Shown here: piece by piece, positions 50,078-61,273 of the stretch
Position numbering within the stretch: the first letter of the stretch is position 1
How the letters are laid out: each line of letters begins with the position of its first letter
Origin: Cryptomeria japonica
Lineage: Eukaryota; Streptophyta; Pinopsida; Cupressales; Cupressaceae
NCBI RefSeq assembly: GCF_030272615.1
Contig: NC_081415.1
Location: 603,035,644-603,099,643 of the forward strand
Reading direction: 5' to 3'
DNA length: 64,000 nt
Made by a program: the position numbers and the translations under genes
Notes under the pieces: generated by a model
What the model was told of the DNA's origin: nothing
Seen by the model: only the letters and a program-made list of their open reading frames with translations
Databases searched by the model: none

Positions 50078-53000
50078 TCAACCTTGTAGTTGGGTAGTTA
50101 TTATCTGAAAAAGATCGCCCAAAATTAAGTTTATACTCTCCATAAACTTTTTGTTGTCTTTTATTGTTGTTTTAGTTCTCTTCATAGTGTCGGTGAGATG
50201 GTGCAATTGCTCTGCCGGTGTTTTACTTCTTGGTGTTAATGCCTCTGAGATTTCCTTCCGTAAAGATGCTAGATAATCCAATCTTGGACTCAGTTTGGAT
50301 CTCAAGTATTTTGCCTTATTTATTATTGTCTCTTTCTCCTTCTCTTATTTAAGTAATTCTGTCTCAAAATTTGCTAACTTATCTTCAAAAACAGATAATG
50401 AATCCAGTGAGTTGACAAAATTGTCTGCAAGCTTGTTTATCTCTTCCTGTGTCTTGCTTATCTTCTTGTCTACATCTATAGTCAGGAAGTTTGTTTTGCA
50501 TGTGTCTTTGTATAGGTTTTTGTACTCTTTTAACAAACTACATAGTTCCGGTAGAAGTGTGTCAAAATCTCTGTTACACTTCTTAATTCCTTCCTCAAAG
50601 AATTTTTGTTTCTCCTTTTCTACAATGTCCTTTACAGATTCTACCTTTATTTGCTCAATATTTCCAGAAATGTATTTACATAGTGTATCTAACTATCCTA
50701 AAGAATCTTTATTATCTATATTACAATTAGGAGCTATTGTTTTCAAAAATGGGATTGAATCATCTATTGCTTTGTAAGCTTGTGAGCTATAGTCAGTTAT
50801 TTTCTTGATAGATTCAAGTAATACCTGTCACATTTTTTGACTTTGATGGTGACCCAACAAACTGAGTACTGATGGAAGTTACCATGCTTGTACTGACCTC
50901 TGGTAGGTCAATTTGTGTCTACATTTCCTTTAGCATTGGTTTTCCTGCTTCATTTCTTACCGGTGGCATCTGTTCTGGAGCCTTTAGCTTTGTCGGTTTC
51001 TCTATTTGTGCTTCAGATTCCATCTTTTTCCCTATATCCACTACTGGTTGCTCTACATTTCCTGTTACCGAAGGCTCTTTGGCCATATCTAATTTTTCAC
51101 TTGGGTCTTTATCAACTATTATGTTGATCTTTTGGGTATCAACATCTATAGTGAATAGGACTTCAGGATTTGTATTGCTGTCCTCTGTATTCATGCTTTC
51201 AGTTGCCGGTTGGTTTTCAGGGATTGTAATTTTTATAGGTGGAGGTAGGTTATCTTTAATCTTTATGCTTGGAGGTCCACCAACTTTCCCTTTCCCTTTG
51301 TCCTTCTGATACACGTTAATAGGCTTGGGATTCCTATATTCTTCTTGTTTTTCTTTTTCAACCAAAAATATGTCCCAACAATTTTCTGTTTCCTCTGAAA
51401 CCTGTATAACTCTACCTGCCATCAGTGAAATTTGTCGGTGTGCAGTGGAAAAAATTGTCTAGTTAGCTTGAGCTATCAGATCATCAATTTCTTTTAGGGA
51501 GTTTACCAGATAAACTGCAAGTAGTTTTTCTATTTTTATTTTCTTGTCTAGTTCAATTACTCCTTGCCTTCTGGCCTCAAGTATTTTGTATAAGTCATTA
51601 GGGATTTCATTTAGGACTTGCATCAAAAAAAATTTAAACATGTCCATGTGTAATATTACACTCTCCTCAACTTGTCTTTTCTCATCAGTCGATAGGGTGT
51701 CATAAATTTTCCCTATGTTTTTCAGTTTTCCTTCTTCGGTGATCTCATTTAACAAAATTTCTAGAGGTGCCAAGTCAGTGTTTGCCTTTTTCTTTTTCTT
51801 AGGGGTCAGCTTCTTTTTAGGTGTGACCTTTCTGACCAAAGATCTCATAGCTTGTTGCTTCTGCCTTGTCCTTCTAGGTGAAGGAGTGGTTGCCGGTGAG
51901 GGGTCTCTTTTCCTAACAACTCTTTTAAAAGTTGCTAGCATATCTCCTTCTGAGGAAGTACCTACCAGTGATAGATGAGCTTCAGGTTGTTGGGCTGCCA
52001 ACTCATCTTTAGTTATGCCGGTTTTCTTTAATACATCTTCCTTTATGGCTTTTGCTTGCCTGGATCCTTTCCTTACAAAAGCTTCTACCTTCTTCACTCT
52101 TTTCTTTGACTGAATTTGGCTTTCTATAGTTTCAACACTACCAAATATTTCTTCTTTAGGTTCATTTGGGGTTTCCAAAAGTGCTTTGGCATAAGTTTCC
52201 ACTATGTGGTCATCTGTTTCATAGCCCATTTCTGTTACCAGATTGTCTTGGGGATGACTGCTTCCATCCATATTTCATCCATTTTTATACCAAAGCATAT
52301 ATCATCTTTGTATTTGTCTACAATCTTCTGTGATAACCTTGTCCTTTTCTTCATTTTTGTTTTTAGTGCTTGGAAGAAGTCATGAATGATGTTTTCCTAA
52401 TTGTCGCCCATGGTATTGAACAGTTCTGTCAGTTGCTTTCCTACCGGTATGTAATATCTAAAATCTTTATATCCTATACCGAGAACTTGTTTTGTTATAT
52501 GAAGCATTAGACACACTAACAGATTTCCAAATCTGAAGGTTCCTTTCTTATCCTTCTTTATCTTCCCAAGGTTGTCTATCAGTTCATCCTTTAGCCATTC
52601 ACAGATGTCAATTTTTGCACTGTCGGTTATTATGTCATAAGCACTCTTGATGCATAAGCTTGAAACTGAGTTGAGTCTATTGGCATGAGTGGCTTTGTAA
52701 CCTAATAGCATGCTTATGAATCTCACATTTGTATCCTTTACATCATTAACCCTTAAAGATCTTTTATCAGATGTTGCACCTATTAGGTCAATGACTAAAT
52801 CATTTGAAACTTTCTTGTTTTTATCTAGTCTTTTACCAGTGGTCGGTAACCCTATGACAACCTTTACCACTTGCTTGGTGATCTTATGAATTGTATCTAG
52901 CCAAAAAAATTCTCCATGAACTCTACTTAATACTATCCTAATCACATCCTTAGGAAATTCAGGAATACTAAGGATTTCTATGAATCCTAGGGTTTCAATG

Positions 53001-53275
53001 ATTTTGTGTTCAACTTTGATATTGCCGGTATCATCACATATCTCAGTTTTGTACATGGTTTTGATTTCCTCATCTCCTAGCTCTTCAATATTGTAGTGAG
53101 AATACATTCTAGGGTCTTCAGCATATACAACACCTTTAGGGATTTGAGAGAATGCACCCAAAGTATCATCTTTCTTTGCTATTTCAGGGACCAACTCAAA
53201 TACGGGCCGAGGTCTTTTAATTACTTCCACAATAGTAGGGTTCGCTATGTATTCAATTACAGAGGTGGATGCCAA
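50078..53275 (-). pseudogene. E2 ORF2, large env-like/unknown retrotransposon protein, nearly intact blocks
   Basis: Starts MASTSVIEYIANP at 53275 and can be followed for about 1,060 codons to 50078 with few interruptions: a stop at 52397, frame changes near 52330 and between 50540 and 50919, and isolated stops. The first 290 residues are open without a stop; they contain RIVLSRVHGEFFWLDTIHKI, LLGYKATHANRLNSVSSLC and FGNLLVCLMLHI. A second shared block (MKKRTRLSQKIVDKYKDDICF) follows at about 52355, then a basic linker with KKK-rich and RKRDPSPATTPSPRR segments (51800-52000). An acidic-to-helical block (51459-51700), a Pro-rich linker (50919-51422) and a C-terminal coiled coil (50078-50780) complete it. 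The N-terminal domain layout recalls that in SIRE env-like ORFs and putative plant transposon proteins. That assignment is inference; no catalytic residue pattern is visible. Confidence 0.65.
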
Positions 53276-53596
53276 GATAAATACCTTTTTCTGTCTTGGA
53301 TGAATGAGTGCTTGGAGTGTGCTTGCTTCTTGCTTGAAATGCCTTAGCTCAAAAATCTTCGCGCTCTCTGACAGTTTGAAATCATGGTGTAATGAAATTG
53401 AGCCAAAACCTTATTTTATAAAGTCTTTTTTGCTACCTACCACTTTAATTACATGCCAGCAATGTATTCACTTAACTTTATTTTCCGGTAATAAGTGATT
53501 TTCAACTTCTTTTCTCTAACCGAGGGAATAATAGCACATGTGTCATTAGCTTGCCAAACTCTCAAGATAATTTTCTTCAATTAGATGATGAACTTC

Positions 53597-54731
53597 CTAC
53601 CGGTGGAGCACTACTCTATCCTTCCAATGGACCATCACATTGTCCTGTCGGTGGAGATTTGTTGGTTCTACCAGTGGAGGACTATTCGCAATATTTAGAT
53701 CAGCTTTTCTAATCCATTGCTTAACCTCTTCAACATTTTCTTTACCTTTCAAGATGGTACTTTTGTTGTCTACCGGTGTACCTTTACTTCTACAAAATTT
53801 AGAAATATGACCAATCTTGTTACATGCATAACAAGTTACATTATTTTTCTGAATAGCTTTCCCATAACCTATGCCGGTTTGTGTTCTGCATTGATTTGAT
53901 AAATGTCCAAATCTTCCACAAACATAACATCTTACATTCATTCTATAGTTTTCAGAGTTATGACTAACTTTGTTGCATTTGGAGCATTGACCGGTGGGAG
54001 GATTGATATTCTGATAATTCCTAGATCTACATTCGTTTTCCCTACAACCATATTTATTACAGTTAAAGCATTTTCCATTGAATTTATAAGTATTAGGAGG
54101 TCTTACCGGTTTGCTGTGATCCTGAGTATTTGCAGTACCGGAGCTTTCTCCAACTTCAAATCCAATTCTAGAAGTGTCACCTTTGGGTTTTTGATTCTTC
54201 GATAAGGTGCCAAGTTCTTCTGAGCTTTTCTTGAATTTTTCTTTGTGTTGATTTGTAGTTTCCAATTCCCTTTCCAAGATTTCTTTTTGTCTCATTAGTT
54301 CATTTGAGTCATTCTAAGTATGCATCAGATTTGTCTTCAACATGTCATTTTAACATGTCATTTTCATAGCTAAGTCTTGTGTTCTCATTTTCTCCATCAC
54401 TTAGTCTTCTGGTCAATTCTTCTTCATTCTTCTTTCTATCCTCAATCTCTTTGCAAAATCTCATAGTCATATCCTGCATTTCATTTTTTATTGTCATGAT
54501 CTCTTGTTTCAACTTGCTTATCATATCATTAAGTGATTCCTTTTCATCATTCTCATTTTGCAATTTTTCACAAAGTTCTCTTCTCTTATTTCTTGTAACA
54601 GTAAGATTTTCTTGAAGTGCCTAAATGATATCCTGAGTTGCTTTTAAATCATCTTCTAATTTGATATTTTTCAACTTCTTTGTATCATAGTCAGTAAGAG
54701 CTCCTTCAAGTTGCTTCATTAGATTTTCCAT
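53597..54731 (-). pseudogene. E2 ORF1: coiled coil plus zinc-knuckle, Gag-like
   Basis: Begins MENLMKQLEGALTDYD (54731), 58 bases past the primer site. It continues through a long coiled coil (54345-54563, NENDEKESLNDMISKLKQEI onward), changes frame near 54300, and then carries a row of cysteine motifs: CFNCNKYGCRENEC, CSKCNKVSHNSENY (last Cys lost), CYVCGRFGHLSNQC and CYACNKIGHISKFC. The last two are perfect CX2CX4HX4C knuckles. Coiled coil followed by knuckles is the C-terminal half of copia SIRE-type Gag; the capsid (UBN2-type) half is absent. A role in RNA binding or packaging is inferred. One stop (II*A, about 54620) and the frameshift break it. Confidence 0.75.
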
Positions 54732-54788
54732 CTTTACCAGTGTCAAGATCTTCTTCAAGTTGTTAGGCTTCTGAAAATAGACAACTAG

Positions 54789-54800
54789 GCTCTGATACCA
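54789..54800 (-). promoter_or_regulatory. E2 primer binding site (initiator Met tRNA)
   Basis: Minus strand TGGTATCAGAGC, two bases (AT) from the 5' LTR, as in E1. Confidence 0.95.
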
Positions 54801-54802
54801 AT

Positions 54803-55556
54803 TGTTAGGGTTCCCACAGATACTGAAAGGGGGGGGGGTGAATCAGTATCTAACCGGTAATGTAATTTTCTTAATATAAAAGATGCAGAACATAAAGTAA
54901 CAGTGTACCAGTATGCAAGAATTAATGTAATAAATAGAATAAAAAACATCCACATGAAAAGAACACCATAACACAAGATGTTTAACGAGGAATCCCGATG
55001 TGGGAAAAACCTCGGTGGGATTTGTGACCCACAATATTCACTTACTAGCCAATAAGAGAATATTACTTACAATAGGGGCCTGCACATGCAGGAAGGCCAA
55101 CTGCCTAGAGCACACTACTGAGTGAGAAGTCACACTAACTTACAATGAGGATTATGCTAGTCCAATATTCTGTACTGCTTTATAATAGCATCTTCAATGC
55201 CAGATTCAGTACCGGTTCTTGCTTTGTTCTTTACATATACCCTTGACCTATAATTCGCACATTAGGTCTGTCTCATAATTTTCTTTATGCTCACTATACC
55301 TATCTTACAAATGTCTACAATGATCTCTTTTATATACAAGATTCATTTTACAATTTACCAAGTCGGCTTACAATAATAAACAAAATATTACATATCAAAA
55401 ATCCTGTCGGCCTCTGTGCCAGTATACATCTTTTCTTCTGTGCCGGTGTCGGTGCCGATGTACTATCTTGCCGGCGCCATAGGATTGCAAGGTTGCCATC
55501 AATGAAAAAACCTTAAATCACACACAATGTCTCATTGGAGTGTCCATATGCCAACA
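54803..55556 (-). repeat. E2 5' LTR
   Basis: Collinear with the 3' LTR at 49077-49885 but missing a short stretch near 55450. The poly-G run is 10 G here and 8 G in the 3' copy. Confidence 0.92.
55325..55337 (-). promoter_or_regulatory. E2 LTR TATA box
   Basis: On the minus strand the context TTGTATATAAAAGAGATC occurs in both LTR copies (also near 49605). It is a good TATA box for the start of element transcription. Confidence 0.6.
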
Positions 55557-55561
55557 AGTAC

Positions 55562-55718
55562 AATTGGATGATTAAATCCAATGATAATGTACTCCTCAAA
55601 TTAGCATCTCCAATGCTGGATTCAGTACCGGTTGGGCTCTGATAATCACCTTCAAACCTTCCTTGAACCTTCTCTATGGTCTGGTCATATAATCTTCAAT
55701 ATTTGCATATACCATGTT
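55562..55718 (-). repeat. Middle piece of the split outer LTR
   Basis: Lies between E2 and the chromovirus. It continues the outer LTR from 49076 and runs into 63324. It ends with ATGTT (55714-55718), the target duplication of the chromovirus. Confidence 0.8.
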
Positions 55719-57254
55719 TGGTGTAGAAGCACCTCATCAACATTCTATTCATGACCCTGAGGATGAAGACTAGGATCATTAGGATGTGTTAGAGTGTCGT
55801 GTGTTTCATATATGCAAATAAACCCCACCATGTAAGCCCATGTCACCAATTAGGCAATTTGAGAAGCCAATTGGGACAATGTGGTAGAGAGGGGTAATAG
55901 ATGGTTTAGATTCATGTTTCATAGGTGTTAGACACCTTTTTTGTTTGTTTAGTTGGTCCATGTGTGTGGATCCCAACCCTAGGAAGGATGACAACTTTTT
56001 GAGAAAAATTACAAAAAATGCAATTTTTTGTAATTCGATTGGGGGAACCCTTTCAACGGATCCAACCTAGTCCAAATTTTGTGGGCAACCATTAGAGAGT
56101 ATTATAAGCCTTTTGGTCTTGATTCCCAAGGTTTTTTTTGTTGGAGTTGGAGTTATGAAGCAATAATACTCAAAATAATTCAGTTTTCCCAGAAATTCTG
56201 AGTTTGCAGGAGTTGTACACGACTGTACGGATTGAATTGAATCCCACCATCCATGAAGTAGATAGGAGGATGAAATACTTTATTTTTTTGGTGGTTGGAG
56301 GTCTCAATCCTTCAGGAGTAGAGAGAAAACTTCATTCTACTGACTGTAACCCAGAAACTTATGTTTTGGAGAGGGGTTTGAACCAAAATGGCTTTATCTT
56401 CCACTCCAATCCATTAGTAGACTCTTCCTTTGGAGGGATGTAGGATAATCCTTTTTATTTTAGTTTTTTCATTTTTTTTTACAAGGGAGACCTTGTTGTG
56501 TGGAGAAAAGAACAAATTTAGGTAGGCATCTCTATGTGACTACCTAGGACAAGTTTTGGGACAGTCATCATAATTTGTCTTTGTGATGGAGTCCAGGAAT
56601 GCAACCCTAGAATTAGAAGTTTCTTACTACCTCCCACATTCCCATGAAGTTTATTTTCCATTTTGTCTACTGGTAAAAGTAGTTGCTTTGGAAAATACGG
56701 TTAATTGCCCATGTTAGGTCTCTTAGCCTCTAAAGGGAGCAGACCTTATATTTGTATATCTGATCAAACCATTTTGAGGATCAATATAACTTCCAAAAGG
56801 GTGTCTAAAATGTTAATTTTTTTGTATGAGTGTGTGGAATATTTTTGAGTTAAAGCAAAAACACCGATATAAAAGGGCTACTAGCCGGAAGGGTAGGTTT
56901 ACAAAGGAGGTATAAGGATTTGATGCCAAAGATCAAAACCAATGTTTGAAAGAGGTCTTAGATGTTGTGTGCTGACCAAATACAAAATCCCAAGGAGTGG
57001 GGATCACTAGTAAAGTCTTTTAGAAGAGTTGAAGCCTTTTACTCATCTTACTGGCAAAGCCTGACTGGTAAAGCTTGTTTGAAGAGTTGAAGCCTATTAC
57101 TCATCTTCAAAAAGCCTAAGACTAGGGAGTATGTTTTTAGTTTCATCCAAGGTGTAGATTCCTTACTCGCAGGGCCCTTGTGAGTAGTTGAAGGGTCACT
57201 AGCCTACCCTAATTTGGGCTTGCTATTAGGAGTTTTGGGTAGGCCTCTGCATCA
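55719..57254 (+). repeat. Chromovirus 5' LTR
   Basis: Starts TGGTGTAGAAGCACC and ends GCCTCTGCATCA. It contains TATAAAAG at 56868. Relative to the 3' LTR it has an extra stretch near 56920-56950. Confidence 0.93.
56868..56875 (+). promoter_or_regulatory. Chromovirus LTR TATA box
   Basis: TATAAAAG followed by GGCTACTAG. The same box lies at 62960 in the 3' LTR. It is a probable core promoter of the element. Confidence 0.65.
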
Positions 57255-57256
57255 AG

Positions 57257-57267
57257 TGGTATCAGAG
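57257..57267 (+). promoter_or_regulatory. Chromovirus primer binding site
   Basis: TGGTATCAGAG two bases after the 5' LTR; initiator Met tRNA type, with the twelfth base changed. Confidence 0.9.
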
Positions 57268-57289
57268 TGAAGGAGTGTCCTTTGGAGGA

Positions 57290-58430
57290 GATGGATAAGA
57301 CAAGATGTCAAAAGAAGAAGGATCCCATGAAGCGCCTTCTAGAATGACTAATGCATAATTGAATGTCCTGGTGAAGAAGTAGATGACAGAGAGCAGAGCA
57401 GTTAGACCTTCAGAAATGAGATGGACCGGTTGAAGGACAGAGTGGAGAGGGGCGAGAAAGAGTCTAGAGAAGAAGGGGATGAAGAGGAGATCCCTATGAA
57501 AGAATAAATAGAGGTACCTGTACACCAGAGACCCTTGATGAGTGTTCTCAAGTCCATGGAAAGAAGAACAATGGATGTGAAGATGGATCTGCTAGTATTT
57601 GTAGGCAAGATGGATCCTAACACCATGATGGAGTGGATGGAATCCTTGGACAATTTCTTTGAGAGTGAAGACATACCAGACCAATAGAGGGTGAGGATGG
57701 CCTAATCCAAAATTAAAGGGGCTACACTAACTTGGTGGACTTTCATCAAAGATGAGAGGGTGAAAGAGGGAAAGAGAAGAATAGCTACATGGAAGAAGAT
57801 GATTGCTTTGGTGAAAGAAGCCTATGTTCCAATGGATTACAATATCCAACTGCATAGGAGGAGACAAAATTTGAAACAAAAGGAGATGGATGTGATTTCC
57901 TATACTGAGGATTTCATGAAGTTGTGTGTGAGGACTAAGGTGAAAGAGAGTCAAGGTGAGAAAGTGGCAAGGTATCTCAATGGGTTGAGGTCTACAATCC
58001 AAGAAGACATGAATCCCCACACCCCAAAGATAGTCCAAAAGTGCTTTTAATTGGCACTCAAGGTGGAGGAGAAGTGGAAGAGAAGGTAGGATCAGAATGG
58101 TAGAGGTAAAGGGAGACAACGAAGAGGAGGAAGAGGCCCTTTCAGAGGTAGAGGAAATGGTTTTGGATACTAGGGAGACTCAAATCAAGAAGGAAATAGA
58201 GGAGAGAGTAGTTACAATCCAAGAGGAAGCTTTTAGGGTAGAATACCACCCTCTAGAGGGATATCCCAAGGTAGAGGACCTCCTAGGTGCTACAACTGTA
58301 ATCAAGAAGGGCATATGGCCAATATGTGTCCGGAGTAGGCTTCTAGCTCCATGGGATAGAGGAGAAGCAATTTGGTGTAGGAATCTGATTGTCAAAGTGT
58401 GGCAAGTGCAAGCACTTATCAAAGTGTAAA
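57290..58430 (+). pseudogene. Chromovirus gag, broken
   Basis: The capsid core has VGKMDPNTMMEWMESLDNFF (57600-57660), GATLTWWTFIKDE and AYVPMDYNIQLHRRRQNL (57820-57880), then MDVISYTEDFMKL and VARYLNGLRSTIQEDM (57890-58012). An Arg/Gly-rich linker follows (58100-58250), then a perfect CCHC knuckle CYNCNQEGHMANMC (about 58288-58329). Stops occur at about 57683, 58050 and 58336. Confidence 0.88.
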
Positions 58431-58554
58431 TTCTCCTCATAGATATGGATATCCTAAAAGAGGAGAGGCTTTGATGATGAGGAGAGTAGTAACCACCATG
58501 AAGGTACCTGACAAGGAGCCTACACAAAGGAAATCTCTTTTCAAAACCACTTGC

Positions 58555-58965
58555 TAGGCAAGAGGAAAGGTGTGCAAGGTTCTAATAGACTCCGGTTCCA
58601 CTGAAAATTTTGTATCACTTGAAATGGTAGAGAAGCTAAAACTTAGGAAGTTGCCTCACTCTTATCCCTATAATGTTTCATGGCTCACCCAAGGGTAGCA
58701 AGCGGTGGTGGAAGAGCACGCTTAGGTGGATTTTCAAATTGGATCTTACAAGGATAGATTTCTTTTTGACATAGCCAAGATGGATGCATGTCATCTCTTG
58801 TTTAGGAGACCATGGAAGTATGACTTGAAAGCTCATTATGATGGGTTAAGGAACACCTACTCAATCACCAAGGATGGTAAGGTGATAGAACTCTTGCCTC
58901 TGATAGAGGAAGAGGTGGAATCAAAAGGGAAGGATACAAGTGTGCTGATAATACAAGGTAAATAG
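58555..58965 (+). pseudogene. Chromovirus aspartic protease region
   Basis: The active site LIDSGSTENFVS (58582-58617) is intact. The C-terminal hydrophobic part DACHLLFRRPWKYDLKAHYDG (58780-58842) keeps the family pattern, with F replacing the usual GRPW glycine. Stops at 58698 and 58725 interrupt the frame. Confidence 0.85.
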
Positions 58966-60340
58966 TTCATGAAGGAGATTGCAGAGAAAGGTGCAGTTTG
59001 CTATGCCCTCATGCCTAGTCCCAAGGTGACAAGAAAAGAGTAGTTTGCAGAAGAGAAAGGAGGACAAAAACACCTAGACCTAGTGGTTAGTCATTTGCTT
59101 GATAAGCATCAAGGCATCATCTCAGATGGAATGCCAAGATCCCTACCACCGGTAAGATACATTAGTCATTGTATAAATCTGATCCCTAGATCTACATTGC
59201 CAAACAAAGTAGCCTACAAGCTCACCCCAGACCCAAATGTAGAAATGGCAAGGTAGATTGAAGAGTTGCTTGAATCAGGATTGATTGGCAAAATTCTAAG
59301 CCCATGTTTATTACCGGTAGTCCTTGCACCCAAGAAATAAGGCACTTGGAGGCTTTGTACAGACTCAAGAGCTATCAACAAGATAACCATCAGGTATAGG
59401 TTCCCAACCCCTAGAATAGAGGATTTGCTTGATTGCTAAGGGAGTGCTAAATATTTTACAAAAATGGATCTAAAAATGTATACCATTAGATTAGAATAAG
59501 GCCAGGGGATGAATGGAAAACAAATTTTAAAACTAATGAGGGGTGATATGAATGGAAAGTCATGCCATTTGGATTATCCAATGCACCTGGTACCTTGATG
59601 AGGTTAATGAATGAAGTCTTAGTGGAATTCATAAGAAAATTTGTCTACTTGGGTTTTGTAATCTCGCAAGGTGAGTTGAAAATGGATCAAGAGAAGGTGA
59701 GTGCTATATTGTCTTAGCCTACACCTAAGACTATGAATGATGTTTGAAGTTTCCATGGTTTATTAACTTTTTATAGGAAGTTTGTAAGAGGATTTAGTCA
59801 TGTTTGTGCACCCATGATTGACACCATCAAGGGAGGACAAAAGTGCAGGTTTAGTTTGACCAAAGAGGCAAATGATTCCTTTGAGACATTGAAGAAGAAG
59901 GTTATAGAACAAACAGTTATTGTCTTACCAAACTTCAAGGCATTTCAGGTGGAATGTGATGCAAGTCACATGGAAATTAGAGCAGTACTCAATTAGGAAG
60001 GAAGGCCTATTGCTTTTTTCAGTGAAAAGCTAAATGATGCTAAGAAAAGATACTCATCTTATGACCTGGAGATGTATGCTCTAGTACAGTCCTTGAAGAA
60101 GTGGATGCACTATTTATTTCCTAAGGAGTTCATAGTGTTTACTAATAACCAGGCACTCAGCTTCATAAATAGCTAAGAGAAGCTTAACCACTAGCATATG
60201 AAGTGGGTAGAGACCATACAAGCTTTCACATTTACCCTCAAACACAAGAAGGGAGTCAAGAACAAAGTTGCAGATGCTTTGAGCAGGAGAGTCTTAACTA
60301 TCAACCAAATAAAGATGGAGAGTGTTAGTATTGATTCCTT
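58966..60340 (+). pseudogene. Chromovirus reverse transcriptase and RNase H, catalytic box deleted
   Basis: Recognisable motifs are LPPVRYISHCINLIP and ELLESGLIGKILSPC (59140-59310), then [28 protein letters not shown] and YFTKMDLKMYTIRL (59348-59495). After frameshifts come [12 protein letters not shown] and [16 protein letters not shown]. This joins directly in frame to [13 protein letters not shown] (59642-59690); the segment holding the xxDD catalytic box and the thumb start is missing. The RNase H part has VECDASHMEIRAVLN, SYDLEMYALVQSLKKWMHYL and the end HKKGVKNKVADALSRR (60240-60292). Confidence 0.9.
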
Positions 60341-60397
60341 AAAGAGTATGTATAATGCTGATGAACACTTTGGAGAGATTTACATGTATGTGAAACT

Positions 60398-61273
60398 TTG
60401 AGTGACAAATATCATATTGAGTATTCTAAATTTTTGATACAAGATGAATTGTTGTTCAAGGGAGTGCAGTTGTGTATTCCTAAATGTTCCATGAGGTTGA
60501 ATATTATTAGGGCGAAGTATTGTGGAGCTATGGCAGGTCATTTTGGTCTTGACAAGACCCTAGACCTTGTGAAGAGACATTATTTTTGGCCTAAATTGTA
60601 GGCAGATGGGAGAAAGTTTGTGGTGAGATGTGTCATATGTCAGAAAGCCAAAGGGAAGTCTACAAATGCAAGTTTATATCAGCCTTTACCCATTCCTTCT
60701 AGGCCATGGGAAATCATAAGTATGGACTTTGTGCTGGGTTTGCCTAGAACAAGGAGAGGATTTGACAATGTCTCTGTAGTAGTGGTCAGGTTTAGTAAAA
60801 TGGCTCATTTCCTACCATGTAAGACTTCTTGTGATGCATCATATGTTGCAGACCTATTCTTCAAAGAGATAGTCTGTATACATGGATTTTCCCTAAAAAT
60901 TGTTTCAGACAGAGATGTGAAGTTCATAGGTCACTTTTGGAGAAGTCTTTGGAAGAAGTTGGGAACTAACCTATCTTTCTCATTAGCCTACCATCCTCAA
61001 ACAGATGGGCAAAATGAGGTTGTCAATAGGTCATTAGGAAACCTATTAAGGTGTTTAACAAGGCAACATGGAGAGAAGTGGGATAACATTTTGTCACAGG
61101 AAGAATTCTCATACAATGACACCATAAATAGAAGAACTAGTAAATCTCCTTTTCAGATTGTTTATGGCATACACCCAAGGGGAGTGTTGGAGTTAAGAGA
61201 TTTAACCAAAGAAGAAGCCATTAGTGTAGATGGTGAAGCCTTTGAATCAACCATTAAAGAGGTGCATGACTAA
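60398..61273 (+). pseudogene. Chromovirus integrase, core residues kept
   Basis: The zinc-binding region is AGHFGLDKTLDLVKRHYFWP then CVICQKAKG (60532-60655), with one stop between. The catalytic core from 60620 is open for 217 codons with all three acids placed: Asp in ISMDFVLGLP, Asp in KIVSDRDVKF and Glu in TDGQNEVVNRSLGN. GIHPRGVLELRDL follows. This is the longest intact domain of the element. Confidence 0.92.

Larger units (their letters stand above)
49077..55556 (-). mobile_element. Element E2: pol-less LTR retrotransposon, SIRE/copia-like signals
   Basis: Complete minus-strand element of about 6.5 kb. LTRs lie at 49077-49885 and 54803-55556 (TGTTAGGG...ATATGCCAACA on +), with a primer site at 54789-54800, a purine tract at 49886-49897, and flanks AGTAT/AGTAC as a one-mismatch 5-bp target duplication. 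The interior carries ORF1 (coiled coil plus zinc knuckles) and ORF2 (large, shared with E1). No pol domain was seen. It is inserted in the outer LTR. Its layout matches E1 but the LTRs are shorter and the sequence differs, so it is a related rather than identical family. Confidence 0.92.
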
